A stretch of 64,000 nt of DNA from Pelobacter sp. UBA6093 (GTDB lineage: Bacteria; Desulfobacterota; Desulfuromonadia; Desulfuromonadales; Syntrophotaleaceae), in assembly GCA_002435955.1 (NCBI GenBank), contig DIWZ01000005.1, positions 13,829-77,828 of the forward strand, given 5' to 3'. Under the pieces are notes generated by a model. It did no database searches. It was not told the origin of the DNA and worked only from the letters and a program-made list of their open reading frames with translations. Each line of letters begins with the position of its first letter. Position 1 is the first letter of the stretch. A program made the position numbers and the translations under genes. Below, one piece after another: positions 24,969 to 34,551 of the stretch.

Positions 24969-26663
24969 TCAGAAAACCGGTCGGTTCATTTTTACGTCGG
25001 CGCGAGACCAGGCGCGCCGGAAGCGCTGTTCCATGTCGGCCGCTAAATCGTTTTTTCCCTGTGCCTTCAGAGACTGGGTCAGGCCGTACAAAGCCCAGGG
25101 ATTCTCCGGATTCTTCTGCAGATCCGTACGGAAAACCGTCTCGGCTTCTTCCTTTCTGCCGAGATCGAGAAGGAGCGTTCCCAGGGATTGGCGAACCGGG
25201 TAGTACCAACTCGGCGGTTCGTCGAAAGCGAGTTTATCCTGCAGGACAACACCACGCTCGAAATGGGCGAGAGCCTGTTCCTTTGCGCCCCGGGCCGCGG
25301 CGATCTCGCCGGCGAGGACCTCGGAGGCGACCCCGAGCAGATCCGATACCTTGTTGAGATCCCAGATCTTCATTCCCGCCAAACTTGCGTCGGCCGCCAG
25401 GGATTTGAGCTTGACCAATTCAGTTTCGGCCGATCCGGTATCCCCCTTGCGGGTGAAAGCCATTCCACGGGCATAATGCCACAGGGCGCGGGGATACTTG
25501 AGATCGGCCAACGGGGCGGGCTCGACCAGGATTTCGTCCCAGTGCCCGAAACGCACCAGGGCGTAGTAGGGAGTGAGGTAAAAATGCTGCAGGGAGACCA
25601 GGCCGGGTTGGCGCATCATTTTCTGGTCGACCCCCGCCGAAAGGGTTCGTGCGACGGCGACGGCCTCCCTGGAGCGCCCTTCCATCAGGTAGCTGGCCAG
25701 CAGAAAGTGCAGGTTGTGCGGCATGTAGGCCAACTGGTAGAGCCCCTCGGTGTCGAAGGTGGCCTTGAGCACCTTGTCCACCCCGATCGCCTCCTCGTTG
25801 ACCACGCTGCAATCATGATAGAGACCGGCAGCGTAATAGGCATGTCCGGCCATATGCACCAGGTGCCCGGCTGCGGGAACGAGGTTGCGGATGACGTCGG
25901 CGCTTTTTATCGTGGCTTCCGGGGTGGGGGAGTTCTCAAGCAGATGAATATAGAGATGGTGGCCGTGGGGGTGAAGGGGGTTCTCGGCTATCAGCTTCTC
26001 CAGAACGGTTCGGATTTCAGGGGTCCACGGCTGCGCCTGGTCATCTTCCGTCCAGTAGTTCCAAGGGTGCAGGTCCATCAGGGATTCGGCGAAGAGGGCA
26101 GCGACGTTCGGATCGTCCGAAAAGCGGCGGTAGACTTGCCGCATCGCATCGGCGAAGGCCTGGTCGAGGGATGAGCGATCGCCCGGCGCCTCTCGGGCGT
26201 AGCGGGTCGCCAGGGCATCAATCAGCGCCCGCTCTTTTGCCGACGCGTTTTTCGCCAGCGCCAGCGCTTTCTGGGCCAGGGCGTATGCGCGCGGCCCGTC
26301 CGCCGTATTCATCGGGGCATTGATGTTGGGGCCGAGCACGAAGGCGACGCCCCAGTAAGCCATGGCGGCGTTGGGATCGTGCCGGGCGGCCTCCAGGTAG
26401 GAGACTTCGGCGTCCGCATGGTCGAAGCCGTAGGTCAGGACCAGCCCCTGGTTAAAAAAATCCTGAGCCGCCCGACTGTCAGTTGTGATCGGAAATTGGA
26501 GATCGATGAGGCCATCAAGCAGGGTCACGCCCCGTGACGGGTCGGAGGAATGGTCGTGCTTCCCATGGGTTTCCTGCGCGAGGGCCGCCGTGAAGGCGAG
26601 AAGGACGATCAGCAGGGCGAAAACAAGCCAGGGGACCGGTTTGGGGGGAGTATTTTTTTCCAT
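24969..26663 (-). CDS. Exported TPR-type protein, function unknown
   Basis: 564 residues. Signal peptide about 1-30 (LVFALLIVLLAFTAALAQ), followed by a His-rich ETHGKHDHSSD. Repeated helical TPR units cover much of the rest (FFNQGLVLTYGFDHADAEVS, AAMAYWGVAFVLGPNINAPM). The stretch NPLHPHGHHLYIHLLENS near residue 235 is conserved in this family of soil and marine proteins and could bind metal. No catalytic domain is recognisable. Confidence 0.75.
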   Translation of the reverse strand: MEKNTPPKPVPWLVFALLIVLLAFTAALAQETHGKHDHSSDPSRGVTLLDGLIDLQFPITTDSRAAQDFFNQGLVLTYGFDHADAEVSYLEAARHDPNAAMAYWGVAFVLGPNINAPMNTADGPRAYALAQKALALAKNASAKERALIDALATRYAREAPGDRSSLDQAFADAMRQVYRRFSDDPNVAALFAESLMDLHPWNYWTEDDQAQPWTPEIRTVLEKLIAENPLHPHGHHLYIHLLENSPTPEATIKSADVIRNLVPAAGHLVHMAGHAYYAAGLYHDCSVVNEEAIGVDKVLKATFDTEGLYQLAYMPHNLHFLLASYLMEGRSREAVAVARTLSAGVDQKMMRQPGLVSLQHFYLTPYYALVRFGHWDEILVEPAPLADLKYPRALWHYARGMAFTRKGDTGSAETELVKLKSLAADASLAGMKIWDLNKVSDLLGVASEVLAGEIAAARGAKEQALAHFERGVVLQDKLAFDEPPSWYYPVRQSLGTLLLDLGRKEEAETVFRTDLQKNPENPWALYGLTQSLKAQGKNDLAADMEQRFRRAWSRADVKMNRPVF

Positions 26664-27133
26664 GACGCCATACCTTTCGGGCGTCGTCCCGGCGAGGTCT
26701 GCGTGTCAACCATGACGAACCAGGCGACGCACCTTTCGGGGGATGAGGGAACTCATGGCTATTTTTGTAGAATAATGCAGAAAACCGAGAATGCAATCGG
26801 AGGGTGTCCGCCACCTGCTAAATCCTATGGTAGCCCCCAATCATACCGTGATCGTCAAGGAAAACAGGGCGTCTCTCGATGCCTCTGACGATGACGTGCT
26901 GAAGCAAACCGGGGATATCTATGCGGGCATGTCTTGGCATGGCGTCAGAATATCAGAAAAGTGAAATTTTCAAGAGCATCCCCTCACCTACGTACATGCC
27001 GAAAATTCCGGATTTCGAGGTGCTGCGCCGCTCGCCAGACCCGAACGCCCTGCCTGTTCGCCCGCGATTCGGGGGATGAAAACGTGCTGGCCTGATGCTG
27101 GCAACTGCCGACTGGTACGCCACAATCCCTCCT
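26664..27133. other. 470-base spacer
   Basis: Contains one family A repeat (26802-26838); otherwise I see no gene, hairpin terminator or promoter that stands out. Confidence 0.5.
26802..26838 (+). repeat. REP-like family A copy
   Basis: GGGTGTCCG then CCACCTGCTAAATCCTATGG and TAGCCCCC. Confidence 0.75.
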
Positions 27134-28177
27134 TCAAGGATTTCTCTTTTCCCTCTTCTTTCTGCCACTTGTCCTGGGCAAATGGCCTTCCTCTGTATCG
27201 CTTTTGGTGGGGCTGCCAGGTACCCAGCCGTGAAAGGGTTCCCTGGCGCCGGCCTCTCTGGGCAACCGCCGGGTCTTGACGATCGAGACCAGGATGGAGC
27301 CGCCGATCAGCAGCGCGGTGACCAGCAGCGCCGCCTCGGTGGGGATGACATGGCCAAAGGCCGCGTTGATCAGCATCTTCGCCCCAACCACCATGAGCAC
27401 CAGAGATAGGCCGTACTTGAGGTAGTGAAAGCGGTGGATGACGCCGACCAGAGCGAAGTAGAGGGCTCGCAATCCGAGGATGGCGAAGACGTTGGAGGTG
27501 TAGACGATGAAGGGATCGGTGGTGATGGCGAAAATGGCTGGAATGGAATCGAGGGCGAACACCACGTCCGTGACCTCGACCAGGATCAGTACCACCATCA
27601 GCGGCGTCAGGTAAAGCATTCCCTCCCGGCGGGTAAAGAACTTGTGCCCGTCATAGTCTTCCGTCACCCGGAAATGGCGGCGTATCAGCCGTACCAGGCG
27701 ATTGCCTTCCATGTCCGGTTTCTGGTTAATGGTCGCCAGCATCTTGGCCCCGGTAAAGATGAGGAAGGAGCCGAAGACGTAGATCACCCAATGGAAAGCC
27801 TCGATGATTGTCGCCCCGGTCAGGATCAGGGCGGCACGCAGCACCAAGGCGCCCAGAATCCCCCAGAACAGGACCCGGTGCTGGTAGTAGGACGGAACCG
27901 AAAAATGGCTGAAGATCAGGACGAAGACGAAAATATTGTCGACGCTCAGGCTTTTCTCCAGCAGGTAGCCGGTGAAGAACTCGATCCCGGCGCCGCGTCC
28001 GAGAAAATGCATGATCCCCGCCCCGAAGATCAGCGCCAGGACGAAGTAGCCCAGGCTGAGCAGGAGGGCTTCGCGAATCCCCACCTCTTTGTCCCGGCGG
28101 TGCAGCAGCCCGAGATCGAGCGCCAGCAGAACAAGGACAAATAAATTGAAGCCGAGCCACATCCAGAGGGTGCTCAC
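27134..28177 (-). CDS. TerC/Alx-family membrane protein
   Basis: 347 residues from a GTG eight bases after AGGAG; the ORF could extend to 28270 but that part is non-homologous. About eight to nine helices. Family-defining acidic residues are in SLSVDNIFVFVLIF and EVTDVVFALDSIPAIFAIT. TerC/Alx proteins export Mn2+ or other divalent cations or take part in tellurite resistance. The tail (about 310-347) is hydrophilic and basic. I looked for a yybP-ykoY riboswitch in the short upstream spacer and did not find a convincing one. Confidence 0.88.
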   Translation of the reverse strand: MSTLWMWLGFNLFVLVLLALDLGLLHRRDKEVGIREALLLSLGYFVLALIFGAGIMHFLGRGAGIEFFTGYLLEKSLSVDNIFVFVLIFSHFSVPSYYQHRVLFWGILGALVLRAALILTGATIIEAFHWVIYVFGSFLIFTGAKMLATINQKPDMEGNRLVRLIRRHFRVTEDYDGHKFFTRREGMLYLTPLMVVLILVEVTDVVFALDSIPAIFAITTDPFIVYTSNVFAILGLRALYFALVGVIHRFHYLKYGLSLVLMVVGAKMLINAAFGHVIPTEAALLVTALLIGGSILVSIVKTRRLPREAGAREPFHGWVPGSPTKSDTEEGHLPRTSGRKKREKRNP

Positions 28178-28258
28178 GAAAGGATCTCCTGTCTGAATCA
28201 TTTTTTTCCGGTTGGTCAACCACGACCGTGGTATCCCCGGACCGACATGGGGCTGCAT

Positions 28259-28301
28259 GGGGTCCGCCACCTGCTAAATCCTATGGTAGACCCCAGCTAT
28301 G
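28259..28301 (+). repeat. REP-like family A copy with tail
   Basis: GGTCCG + CCACCTGCTAAATCCTATGG + TAGACCCCAGCTATG. Lies between the TerC-like and beta-CASP genes. Confidence 0.8.
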
Positions 28302-28331
28302 ATCGAGAGGCATTGGCGAAAAAAGCGATTT

Positions 28332-29741
28332 TCAAACCTCGAAAGATTGCAGGGTTTTGGGGATCACCACATTGCCAAGTCCCAGTTCGGTACGAAGGCC
28401 ATTGGCCAGGCTCTCGGATGAGTCTTCTTCGCCATGGACGATGAAGGTCTGGCGTGGTTTCTTGTTCATGGCCCGAACGAAACCCAGGAGTCCGTCCCGG
28501 TCGGCGTGTCCGGAAAAGCCGGTCAGGGTTTCCACCTTGGCCCGTACCTGGTGTTCTTCACCGTAAATGCGAACTGTCTTTTCCTGTTCCACCAACCGGC
28601 GGCCCAGGGTGTTCGGCGCCTGCCAACCGGTGATAAGTATGGTATTGCGCGGATCTTCGATGCGGTTTCTCAGGTGATGGAGGATACGCCCCCCTTCCAG
28701 CATGCCGCTTGCGCTGATGATAACGGCCGGGACTTTCAGCTTGTTGAGGGCCTTGGATTCCTCCACGGTCCGGGTGTAATGCAGGCGGCCGAAACCGAAA
28801 GCGTTGTTGTCGTCGTCCGTGAGCAGAAACTCGCGGATTTCGGCATCGTAAACCTCCGGATGGAGGCGGAAGATCTCTGTGGCCCGGGTGGCCAGGGGGC
28901 TGTCGACATAGATCGGCAGGTCGGGGATCCACCCTTCGCTGTGTAATTTGTGGAGGGTGTAGACAAGCTGCTGGGTCCGACCGACGGCAAAGGCCGGGAT
29001 CAGAAGCGATCCGCCTCGGGAAGCGGTTTCATTGACGATGCGCTCCAATTCCTTTTCAGACTCGGGATATGGAGGATGCAACCGGTTGCCGTAGGTGCTC
29101 TCCATGATGAGGATATCGGCGCCATCGCTGATCGGGACGGGGTCGCGGATGATGGGGATACCCGGCCTTCCGATATCACCGCTGAACACGAGTCGCTGGT
29201 TCCTGCCGGTCTCCTGATCGTCGATGTCAAGGATGACGTGCGCACTGCCCAGCATGTGTCCGGCATCAACCAGGGTAAGATGAACCCCGGGAAACAGCTG
29301 ATGACGCCGATTGTAGCTCAAGCCTACAAACTGCTTCATGCCATTGGCCACGTCTGCCTTGGTGTAGAGGGGCTCGAAGGGGCGCTGCCCCTTCTTTTTG
29401 CGGCGCCGGTTGACAAACTCCACATCCATTTCCTGGATAAAAGCACTGTCCATGAGCATGACGGCGCACAGGTCCCGGGTTGCCGACGTGCAGAAGATAT
29501 CGCCGACAAAACCGTTCCTGACGAGACAGGGGATGCGGCCAGAGTGATCGATGTGTGCGTGGGAGAGAACCAGGCAATCGATGTCCTTGCCCTGGCAGAA
29601 TTCACTGCGGTTCCGTTCAAATGATTCCTTTCTCTTCCCCTGAAACAAGCCGCAGTCGAGCATGATTTTTCTGCCATCGACCTCTAGAAGATGCTGAGAA
29701 CCTGTGACGGTCTGAACGGCACCGTGGAAGGTAATTTTCAT
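28332..29741 (-). CDS. MBL/beta-CASP ribonuclease-type protein
   Basis: 469 residues from the ATG after GGGGGG; the longer frame to 29819 is rejected. MBL motifs: LSHAHIDHSGRIP (HxHxDH), DAGHMLGSAH, SGDIG. Beta-CASP part (about 200-360) with IMESTYGNR and SASGMLEGGRILHHL, and C-terminal RMMBL segment with TGFSGHADRDGL and FIVHGEEDSSE. The architecture is that of bacterial/archaeal CPSF-like RNA exonuclease/endonucleases (e.g. TTHA0252). Confidence 0.9.
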   Translation of the reverse strand: MKITFHGAVQTVTGSQHLLEVDGRKIMLDCGLFQGKRKESFERNRSEFCQGKDIDCLVLSHAHIDHSGRIPCLVRNGFVGDIFCTSATRDLCAVMLMDSAFIQEMDVEFVNRRRKKKGQRPFEPLYTKADVANGMKQFVGLSYNRRHQLFPGVHLTLVDAGHMLGSAHVILDIDDQETGRNQRLVFSGDIGRPGIPIIRDPVPISDGADILIMESTYGNRLHPPYPESEKELERIVNETASRGGSLLIPAFAVGRTQQLVYTLHKLHSEGWIPDLPIYVDSPLATRATEIFRLHPEVYDAEIREFLLTDDDNNAFGFGRLHYTRTVEESKALNKLKVPAVIISASGMLEGGRILHHLRNRIEDPRNTILITGWQAPNTLGRRLVEQEKTVRIYGEEHQVRAKVETLTGFSGHADRDGLLGFVRAMNKKPRQTFIVHGEEDSSESLANGLRTELGLGNVVIPKTLQSFEV

Positions 29742-29888
29742 TTTCCCCCCTGCGAAGAAAAGCTGCCGGTACGCTTTAAACAGCCAATGGTCAAAAATTC
29801 TGTCAACCAGACCGGCCATGACCTTACCAATGATTCGCCGTTCAAAAAGCGTAGCACCCCAGTGATTTAATTCAAGACAAGCCAGTTT

Positions 29889-31307
29889 TCATCTGATCCC
29901 CCTGACGGAAAGACGCCCCAGCGAACAAACGATGCCCACCACCGAAAGGCCGCTGAAAAACAGCATATCGCTTCGCATGCTGGCCATGAAGGCGGGAATG
30001 GTCGCCTGCGAAATCGCCCTGCCGTCCATAAAGATGGAAAAACTGAGGGTGACGACCACCATGCTGAAGGTCATTCCCAAGGATCGCATGGTGCCGGTCA
30101 GGCCGGAGGCCACGCCGAGATAACGTCTGGGAAGGCAGCCCATGATGACGCTGGTGTTGGGGGTGGAAAAGAAGGCATAACCCAGGCCGAGCAGCAAGAG
30201 GGCAGCGACCACCACCGCTACCGGCGTGTCGGGACCGATGGTGGCGGCGAGCAGCAGGCCGAAGAAGCACAGGGTCATGCCCACCGTGGCCACCCTGGCG
30301 GCGGGAAAACGGTCCGCCAGCCGCCCGCCAACGGGAGCGAGCAGCATCTGCACCAGAGGCTGCAGCATCAGTATCAAGCCGGCATCCCGTGGGCTGAATC
30401 CTCTGACATATTGCAGATACAGACTCATGAAGAAGACCACGCCGAAGGTCGAACCGTAGTTGATGAAGGCCGCGGCGTTGCTCAGGGCAAAAATCCGGTT
30501 GCCGGTCAGCAGGCGGATATCCAGGACCGGATACCTACAACGCCGTTCAACCGCCGCAAACAACCCCAGACAGACTAGCCCGGCCGCCAGCGCGGCGACC
30601 GCCCAACCCCCTGAACCGAGACGCGAGCCGCCAAGGGTAATGCCGGCAACGGCCAGGGCATAGATCAAACTGCCCCGCCAGTCGAAAGGCTCCCCGGCTG
30701 CCTCGCACCATTCTGTACGCATCCGGGTCAGGGTCAACAGCCAGGACAGCAACCCCAGCAGCACGCCCGGCAGGAAAACCGCCCGCCAGCCGAAACTGCT
30801 CGTCAGCAGGCCGCCGATGGGCGGTCCGCAAGAGATGCCGGCGTAAACGGTAGCGATGGCGATGCCGAGCACCCGGCCCCGTTTTTCGGCGGGAAAGACG
30901 GAAACCACGATGGCCAGGCTGCTGGCATTGATCATGGCGGCGCCGATGCCCTGGAGGATACGCCAGCCGATGAGCACCTCGATGGTTGGAGACAGGGCGA
31001 TGAGTGCTGTGGCGAGGGTAAATATAAAAATCCCCTGGATAAAAACCCGACGACGACCGTAGACATCGCCGAAACGGCCCATCGGCAATAAAAAAACCGC
31101 CACCGACAGGATGTAGACCGTTTCGATAAGGCCCACCTGAAGGGCGCTGGCCTGCAAGTCCCGGCCGATGGTCGGCAGCGCCACGGCCACCCCCGAGAGC
31201 ATGAAGGGCATCAGAAACAGGGCCGAGCAGACCACGAACAGCACCGCAGCGGGTGAGATCTCGGACGATGCCCTCGTTCCTGTTATCGAGTTGTGATGCT
31301 TTTCCAT
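29889..31307 (-). CDS. MFS drug efflux transporter (DHA2/EmrB type)
   Basis: 472 residues from the ATG at 31307 (AGGAAAA upstream). 13-14 hydrophobic helices; MFS loop motif GRFGDVYGRRRVF after helix 2, and motif C-like GPPIGGLL in helix 5. Family moves hydrophobic drugs or dyes out with protons. No regulator or membrane-fusion partner is adjacent. The stop codon overlaps a short CAGTTTTCATC sequence resembling the GTTTTCAT hairpin family. Confidence 0.85.
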   Translation of the reverse strand: MEKHHNSITGTRASSEISPAAVLFVVCSALFLMPFMLSGVAVALPTIGRDLQASALQVGLIETVYILSVAVFLLPMGRFGDVYGRRRVFIQGIFIFTLATALIALSPTIEVLIGWRILQGIGAAMINASSLAIVVSVFPAEKRGRVLGIAIATVYAGISCGPPIGGLLTSSFGWRAVFLPGVLLGLLSWLLTLTRMRTEWCEAAGEPFDWRGSLIYALAVAGITLGGSRLGSGGWAVAALAAGLVCLGLFAAVERRCRYPVLDIRLLTGNRIFALSNAAAFINYGSTFGVVFFMSLYLQYVRGFSPRDAGLILMLQPLVQMLLAPVGGRLADRFPAARVATVGMTLCFFGLLLAATIGPDTPVAVVVAALLLLGLGYAFFSTPNTSVIMGCLPRRYLGVASGLTGTMRSLGMTFSMVVVTLSFSIFMDGRAISQATIPAFMASMRSDMLFFSGLSVVGIVCSLGRLSVRGIR

Positions 31308-31624
31308 AGCTCGTTTTCCTGATTTCAAGTCACGAATGGCGGCTGCAAATCCGAGATACAGAATAGCCCGCGCGAAACGAAATTCACCCTACCTGCGGAC
31401 TGGTGCGCTGTCAATTCCATGAATTCGGATAGGAGACTGTCGGACTATACGGGCAGAAGCGAAAATTTGGATATTTGAGAACAGATTTTGAAATTTGCAG
31501 GTCTGACCATTTAGCAGGACGTGCTCATGATTAATCCAGCCCTGTCGAGGTTGACAGCACCCTTCAGATGAGCGATTCTCAATGGACCGGAACAATACCG
31601 ACCTGCTTGCCGAGGTGCAAAAGC
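31308..31624. other. Spacer with a dispersed repeat
   Basis: Bases about 31437-31465 (CTGTCGGACTATACGGGC, GAAGCGAA) repeat the sequence near 12769. No gene recognised between the MFS gene and the membrane protein. Confidence 0.45.
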
Positions 31625-32785
31625 ATGCCTTCTTTTCGGAAACAAAACCGGCTCAAACCGATCCTGCTCGCCCTGTTGCTCATGCTCCTGCTCGCAGGGC
31701 TCGGCTGGTTGGGGCTACGCACCATCGGCATCGTCACCGTGGAGCGGCACGAAGGTTATTTCGGGCCGGCCCTGTCACCGGACGGCCGCAGCGTCTGGTT
31801 TTTTCAGCGCAACGCCGGCGGCCTGGCGGTGGGGATGGCCTGGGAGCATTTCTCCCCGCCGGCCAGGGTCTTTCTGCGTCGGGACGAACTGGCTTTGTGC
31901 CGCTATGATCTGCGAAGCGGCCAGGTGGAAACCCTGCTGCGCTGGCCGTCAACGCCGCTGGTGGGCCAGAAGCTCCACCATTACCGTGGCCGCATCCTGG
32001 GGGTGCTGGGATCCCGGATCCGGGTTCAGAACGAAGGGCGGCTGGATTATGCCGCCAAAATGACCATAATTCGACAGCCGACCTCGCAGATCTGGAGCAT
32101 CAGCGGGACCTGGTCCGAAGCTGACAGCACCATGCCATCCTGGACGGAAACCGATACCAGCCTGGCCGGCCTTAGCGATCCAATCGTCGTTGGCCCCCTG
32201 GAAGTGATGGCCGTGCGCGGCGAACAGGGATTCCCCGCCGCGATTCTGCTGCTCGACCACGACCGCCGCCAGGCCAAGGTGCTCATCCGCAACGCGGCGT
32301 ACAGCCGCCTCTACCCGGAAGGGCCCCAATTCGAATCGTTGTTGGAGCTTTCCCGCAAACAGGAAGTGGATCGGCAAAACGAGATGCGGCAGACCCGCCA
32401 GGATCTGGTGGCGGCCTTCCGGGCCCAAGGGCTGAACGAAGGGGCCGCCCTGCTGGCTGCCGGCAAGGAGATGGCCCGGCTAGGCTGGTGGCCGACGTCG
32501 CCTGCGGTCACCGCCCGCGAGGTCTCCGCTTTTCCCGCCGGATTGCGGGTTTTCAAAATCGATCCTATGGAACTGCGGATCGGCCTCTTCCCGGATCTCG
32601 AAGAGGCCATGGCCCACCCGGGTGAACCGGTCGATCGAAGCGGCCGTTATCTGCGACACCGCGATTTTTCCACCAGCGAAGAACTCAACGCCTTTCTGGC
32701 TACCGAACCCGAGGGCTTCGGCCTGCAGGTCGGGGACCGCAAATGGCAGATGGTCCTCATCCCGGCCCGACCCGCCAGCCGCTGA
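31625..32785 (+). CDS. Membrane-anchored hypothetical protein
   Basis: 386 residues if started at the ATG at 31625 (weak GAGGTG upstream; an ATG at 31568 is possible). One N-terminal anchor helix (about 11-31, LKPILLALLLMLLLAGLGWL) followed by an outside domain. The first part has WD/Kelch-like wording (GYFGPALSPDGRSVWFFQRN, LALCRYDLRSGQVETLLRW), suggesting a beta-propeller fragment; the later part (about 250-310) is helical and acidic. Family not recognised. Confidence 0.65.
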   Translation: MPSFRKQNRLKPILLALLLMLLLAGLGWLGLRTIGIVTVERHEGYFGPALSPDGRSVWFFQRNAGGLAVGMAWEHFSPPARVFLRRDELALCRYDLRSGQVETLLRWPSTPLVGQKLHHYRGRILGVLGSRIRVQNEGRLDYAAKMTIIRQPTSQIWSISGTWSEADSTMPSWTETDTSLAGLSDPIVVGPLEVMAVRGEQGFPAAILLLDHDRRQAKVLIRNAAYSRLYPEGPQFESLLELSRKQEVDRQNEMRQTRQDLVAAFRAQGLNEGAALLAAGKEMARLGWWPTSPAVTAREVSAFPAGLRVFKIDPMELRIGLFPDLEEAMAHPGEPVDRSGRYLRHRDFSTSEELNAFLATEPEGFGLQVGDRKWQMVLIPARPASR

Positions 32786-32786
32786 A

Positions 32787-33030
32787 AACCAGGCCTTGCC
32801 GAACTCCAGGCACCTGTACAAGATCCTGCTGCAAACCTACGAAAACCCACCGGTGAACTTTGAAGATAATCTGGGGATAAAGGGGATCGGCCCGGCCACG
32901 CTCCGGTCTCTGGCACTCACTGCCGAGATCATCTTCGGCCCCCCCGCCTCCACCCGCGACCCGGCCCGCCCCTCCTTTGCTCCCGGCGGGAAGGACCGCA
33001 TCCCCTACCCGATGAACCGGAAAGGACAGA
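32787..33030 (+). pseudogene. DUF763 C-terminal remnant
   Basis: Frame 3 reads HLYKILLQTYENPPVNFED, GIKGIGPATLRSLALTAEII and ARPSFAPGGKDRIPYPMNR, the conserved C-terminal end of DUF763 proteins (helix-hairpin-helix GIKGIGP included). The N-terminal two thirds are absent and no RBS or start is present. A family A repeat follows at 33081. The frame has no functional start, so this is a fossil fragment. Confidence 0.75.
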
Positions 33031-33080
33031 CCACTGACCCCAGGAGCCACACCCCCGTCATTAGAAGTTTATCTAATCCA

Positions 33081-33123
33081 GGGTGTCCGCCACCTGCTAA
33101 ATCCTATGGTAGACCCCAGCTAT
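33081..33123 (+). repeat. REP-like family A copy with tail
   Basis: GGGTGTCCG + CCACCTGCTAAATCCTATGG + TAGACCCCAGCTAT, between the DUF763 remnant and the aldolase gene. Confidence 0.8.
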
Positions 33124-33199
33124 CCGTCTCGCAATGCCACATTTATAAGCAGGAATTATGAAACTGTTATAATGCAAGGCCTGGCCCCAATTACCCAAA

Positions 33200-34225
33200 T
33201 TACCTTTCAGCCGTTTCCATTTCCCGGGCATACTTTCCGTCGCGGGCAAGACCATTTAACATGCAGCGTTTCAAAAAAGTCTTTTGAGCAACAGCCAGAT
33301 TCCCTTCCTGGCCTTTCCATGCCACAAGCACTGGTGCCTGCAGCGCTCGCCCATACGAAAAACTGACTTGCCACGGATGGGGGCCCATCATGTTTATGGC
33401 GTTCAGATGGTCAGTGGCATCTTCCGCGCTCTGCCCGCCGGAAAGGAATACGATTCCGGGAACAGCCGCCGGCACGTAGCGGGCCATGCAACGAATGGTG
33501 GCCTCGGCAACCCGCTGTACACTTTCCTGCCGCGTGCATTTCATACCGGCAATAATCATATTCGGTTTTAGCAACATACCTTCGAACAGCACGCGGTGGG
33601 CATCAAGCTCGGTGAACACTGCCTCGAGTACCCTGGATGTGGCAACTTCGCAGCGTTCGATGTCGTGAGCGCCATCCATTAGCACTTCCGGTTCCACGAT
33701 CGGCACGATATCCAATTCCTGGCAGAGCGCGGCATAACGCGCCAAAGCGTGGGCATTCGCACGAATACAGAGCGATGCAGGAATATCGCACTCGTTGATC
33801 TCAATAACCGCCCGCCACTTCGCAAACTTCGCCCCCATTTGTTTGTACTCAACAAGCCGCTCGCGAAGGCCGTCCAGACCCTCGGTGATCTTCTCCCCAG
33901 GGTGCAGTGCCAGCGCCTTTGAGCCTTTGTCCACCTTGATCCCTGGTATTATACCCCGGCTCGACAGCAGCTCGGCGAAGGGCGTGCCGTCTTGAGTGGC
34001 TTGGCGCAGCGTTTCGTCAAAGAGAATGACACCACCGATATAGCGTTCGATCCCCTCGGTCGTAAAAAGGATTTCGCGGTATCGCCGGCGACTTTCTTCG
34101 GTGGACGCGACATTGATCGTATCGAACCGCTTTTTGATCGTAGGATTACTTTCATCCGCTGCCAGCACGCCCTTTTGTTTCGCGACAATGGCTTTTGCTA
34201 TAGACCTGAGATTATCTTTGATCAT
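33200..34225 (-). CDS. fbaB: Class I fructose-bisphosphate aldolase
   Basis: 341 residues from the ATG seven bases after AAGGGG. It is the eukaryote-like class I family: KGVLAADESNPTIKKRFD, GIIPGIKVDKG, AKWRAVIEI, PIVEPEVLMDG, the Schiff-base Lys in EGMLLKPNMI and GIVFLSGGQSAEDAT. It cleaves fructose-1,6-bisphosphate to DHAP and G3P, metal-independently, in glycolysis/gluconeogenesis. The symbol is by function; this type is not the DhnA-like E. coli enzyme. Confidence 0.92.
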   Translation of the reverse strand: MIKDNLRSIAKAIVAKQKGVLAADESNPTIKKRFDTINVASTEESRRRYREILFTTEGIERYIGGVILFDETLRQATQDGTPFAELLSSRGIIPGIKVDKGSKALALHPGEKITEGLDGLRERLVEYKQMGAKFAKWRAVIEINECDIPASLCIRANAHALARYAALCQELDIVPIVEPEVLMDGAHDIERCEVATSRVLEAVFTELDAHRVLFEGMLLKPNMIIAGMKCTRQESVQRVAEATIRCMARYVPAAVPGIVFLSGGQSAEDATDHLNAINMMGPHPWQVSFSYGRALQAPVLVAWKGQEGNLAVAQKTFLKRCMLNGLARDGKYAREMETAER

Positions 34226-34551
34226 TCGTAACCCCCTTTTCTTATTTAGTCTCTTCACACATAACGATTAAAATCAGCGGCGCAGATCGACGATTGACAG
34301 GAGGGTGGGTTAATTTTCAATTTCCAAATAGCCGGTTAGGTGGGTCAATTTTCGATTACCGTTGACACCGTGAATCAAGCAAAGACTTGGCCTCTTGCAC
34401 TTTTATTTCATGGTCAAAATGGCGGCTCCAAGTCGAATATTGGGGGACTAATTTGCAATATTCTGATTTTAGTTCAAGACCTTAGCCAGGTTCGACCCCA
34501 GCTATGTCCGATTATCGCGACGAAGAAAACTTGATTCGTCTTTGGGAGAAG
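34226..34551. other. Spacer filled with repeats
   Basis: Holds a partial CAAGTC repeat (TCAAGCAAAGACTTGG, 34376-34391) followed by family B copy 2 (34405-34506). No gene recognised. Confidence 0.5.
34405..34506 (+). repeat. Dispersed repeat family B, copy 2
   Basis: ATTTCATGGTCAAAATGGCG, AATATTG...CAATATT inner palindrome, tail GACCCCAGCTATG. Same orientation as the other two copies. Confidence 0.75.

Noticed and set aside
28178..28331. yybP-ykoY riboswitch upstream of the TerC-like gene
   Set aside because: I could not find the conserved core loops or a terminator switch in this short spacer, which mainly contains a family A repeat.
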